From Pelagibacteraceae bacterium AG-426-G02 (GTDB taxonomy: Bacteria > Pseudomonadota > Alphaproteobacteria > Pelagibacterales > Pelagibacteraceae), in contig QCNQ01000001.1 in NCBI GenBank assembly GCA_003213155.1, positions 1 to 64,000 on the forward strand: a stretch of 64,000 nt of DNA, written 5' to 3'. Position numbers and translations under genes: made by a program. This document shows positions 62,994 through 64,000 of this stretch, in pieces; the first letter of the stretch is position 1; every line of letters begins with the position of its first letter. The notes under the pieces were generated by a model. That model did no database searches and had not been told where the DNA came from. It worked only from the letters and a program-made list of their open reading frames with translations.

Positions 62994-63214
62994 TAGTTAA
63001 TATCTGGAAATTTACTTTTTTTGATATAATTATTAATATAAATTTCATACTCTTCAATTGTCATTAATCTAATATCATTTGATTTTTTTATTATTTCGGT
63101 CAGTTTGTTATTATCATTTTTTTTATCACTTTTCTCATTCCAATATTTAGAGTCAATGTTAAATGAACATGCGTTTAAAAATATGAAGAGAGCTATAAAT
63201 AATAATCTATTCAT
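62993..63214 (-). CDS. Small predicted lipoprotein, function unknown
   Basis: Not recognised. A 73 aa product with a signal sequence and lipobox FLNAC (C16), followed by a short, charged mature part (KYWNEKSDKKNDNNKL, then LMTIEEYEIYINNYIKKS). It overlaps argC by 4 bases (ATGA) and hom by one base, so it is expressed from the same transcript as two amino acid biosynthesis genes. Small lipoproteins of this kind occur beside biosynthesis operons in SAR11-like genomes; role unknown. Confidence 0.7.
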   Translation of the reverse strand: MNRLLFIALFIFLNACSFNIDSKYWNEKSDKKNDNNKLTEIIKKSNDIRLMTIEEYEIYINNYIKKSKFPDIN

Positions 63215-64000
63215 TTAAAACCAGCATCTTTTGGAAAATTAAATTTCATATTCATATTTTGTATTGCTTGACCCGCTCCCCCTTTAATAAGATTATCAAT
63301 AGCAGAAAGTATAATTATCTTATTCTTATTTTTTGATTTACAAACAGATATATTGCAATTATTCGTATTAATTACATCATTTGTGCTTATTAATTTGTCT
63401 TTATTTAATATTTTTATAAAATTTGCTTTTTTATAATATTTTTTCAACGTGTTTAATATTTTTGATACTGAAGAAGTCTGATTAAGCTCAACATAAATTG
63501 TGCTTAAAATGCCTCTAAACATAGGTGATAAATGTGGAGTAAAATCAAATTGAATATTTCCTTTAACGCATCTCTTGATCATTTCTTCAATTTCAGAATT
63601 ATGTCTGTGTGATGCAACACCATAAGCACTTAAAGATTCATATAAATTTTTATCTTTATATTTTTTGTGTACACCTCTTCCAGCACCAGAATATCCTGAT
63701 TTTGAGTCAATTATAATATTATAATTTTTTATTAATCTATCTTTTAATAAAGGTATCAAAGGTAATAGAATAGAAGTCGGATAACATCCAGGACAAGAAA
63801 TAATTTTATAATCTTGAACTTTTTTACCTGTAATTTCAGGTAAAGAATAAATACTATTCTTAATATTATATTTTGCTTTATGATTTTTTTTATACCATTT
63901 TTTGTAATCTAAAGCTTTTTGAAGCCTAAAATCTGCGGCAAGATCAATTAAAACGTTTTGTTTATTCAAATATTTTGAAATTACTTGTGCTTCTCCATTG
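63211..64000 (-). CDS. argC: N-acetyl-gamma-glutamyl-phosphate reductase, 5' truncated by window edge
   Basis: Third step of arginine synthesis. The frame is open to the right edge (63999), so the N-terminal NADP domain is outside. What is visible, about 262 residues: the family block NGEAQ then LIDLAADFRLQKALDYKKWY, YSLPEI, the active-site cysteine in IISCPGCYPTSILLPLIPL, SGYSGAGRGVHKKYKD, SAYGVASHRHNSEIEE and DNLIKGGAGQAIQNMN at the end. No defect seen. Confidence 0.96.
   Translation of the reverse strand, partial: NGEAQVISKYLNKQNVLIDLAADFRLQKALDYKKWYKKNHKAKYNIKNSIYSLPEITGKKVQDYKIISCPGCYPTSILLPLIPLLKDRLIKNYNIIIDSKSGYSGAGRGVHKKYKDKNLYESLSAYGVASHRHNSEIEEMIKRCVKGNIQFDFTPHLSPMFRGILSTIYVELNQTSSVSKILNTLKKYYKKANFIKILNKDKLISTNDVINTNNCNISVCKSKNKNKIIILSAIDNLIKGGAGQAIQNMNMKFNFPKDAGFK

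Noticed and set aside
1-64000. CRISPR array, insertion sequence, rRNA operon or prophage structural genes.
   Set aside because: I saw no regularly spaced repeats, transposase motifs, rRNA-like stretches or capsid/terminase genes; the lone recombinase is not enough to call a prophage.

Overview
This window is about 64 kb of a streamlined, very AT-rich alphaproteobacterial chromosome, almost certainly Pelagibacterales (SAR11, 'Candidatus Pelagibacter' type). The evidence is low GC, gene spacing of a few bases or start/stop overlaps nearly everywhere, lysine- and isoleucine-rich proteins, a heterotetrameric sarcosine oxidase operon, a membrane H+-pyrophosphatase, and alphaproteobacterial gene orders (secY-adk, rpmF-plsX-ihfA, nrdR-rib-nusB-thiL). 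There are two tRNA genes (Ser-GCU and Glu-UUC). I see no rRNA, no CRISPR array and no insertion sequence.

Layout. 0-5.9 kb (+): end of the spc/alpha ribosomal operons, rplF(partial)-rplR-rpsE-rplO-secY-adk then rpsM-rpsK-rpoA-rplQ; rpmD is not between rpsE and rplO. 5.9-11.8 kb: a pseudouridine synthase, lipB, mgtE, panC, galU and ugd. 11.8-18.4 kb (-): ruvX-pyrB-pyrC-like-plsY-topA-small secreted protein-RidA family, where the dihydroorotase homologue has lost its HxH metal ligands. 18.5-25.1 kb (+): gatCAB, an O-methyltransferase, trhO, a MATE exporter and a secreted nuclease. 25.1-31.8 kb (-): soxBDAG followed in the same direction by an amino-acid-type ABC binding protein and permease without an ATPase gene. 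31.8-42.5 kb: tRNA-Ser, a lytic transglycosylase, the long + strand run dapA-smpB-folK-rel-pyrE-pdxJ-acpS-lepB-rnc-recO (no era), and hemB on the opposite strand. 42.6-54.5 kb: an Asp/Asn-hydroxylase-like protein, rpiB, glyA, nrdR-ribD-ribE-ribBX-like-ribH-nusB-thiL, hppA, bamE, a cytochrome bc1 chaperone-like gene, rpmF-plsX-ihfA (no fabH).

54.56-59.93 kb is the accessory-looking segment. It starts at tRNA-Glu and carries a GIY-YIG protein, a two-domain glycosyltransferase, a methyltransferase, a tyrosine recombinase, a small membrane protein, a strongly folded non-coding stretch, a one-domain DNA alkyltransferase and a 462-base gene-free stretch. Two observations here deserve most attention. 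First, a 33-bp near-perfect inverted repeat (13-bp arms, 7-bp spacer) sits 4 bp upstream of the recombinase start codon and looks like its crossover or operator site. Second, 59,001-59,190 is about 49 percent GC by hand count, far above its surroundings, and folds into several good hairpins; I could not match it to a known RNA family. 59.9-64 kb (-): argC (partial), a small lipoprotein, hom, an AEC-family transporter and an EamA-family transporter.

Together the genes cover translation, envelope and lipid synthesis, pyrimidine, riboflavin, B6, lysine, threonine and arginine synthesis, and methylated-amine (sarcosine) oxidation, with one short variable island.
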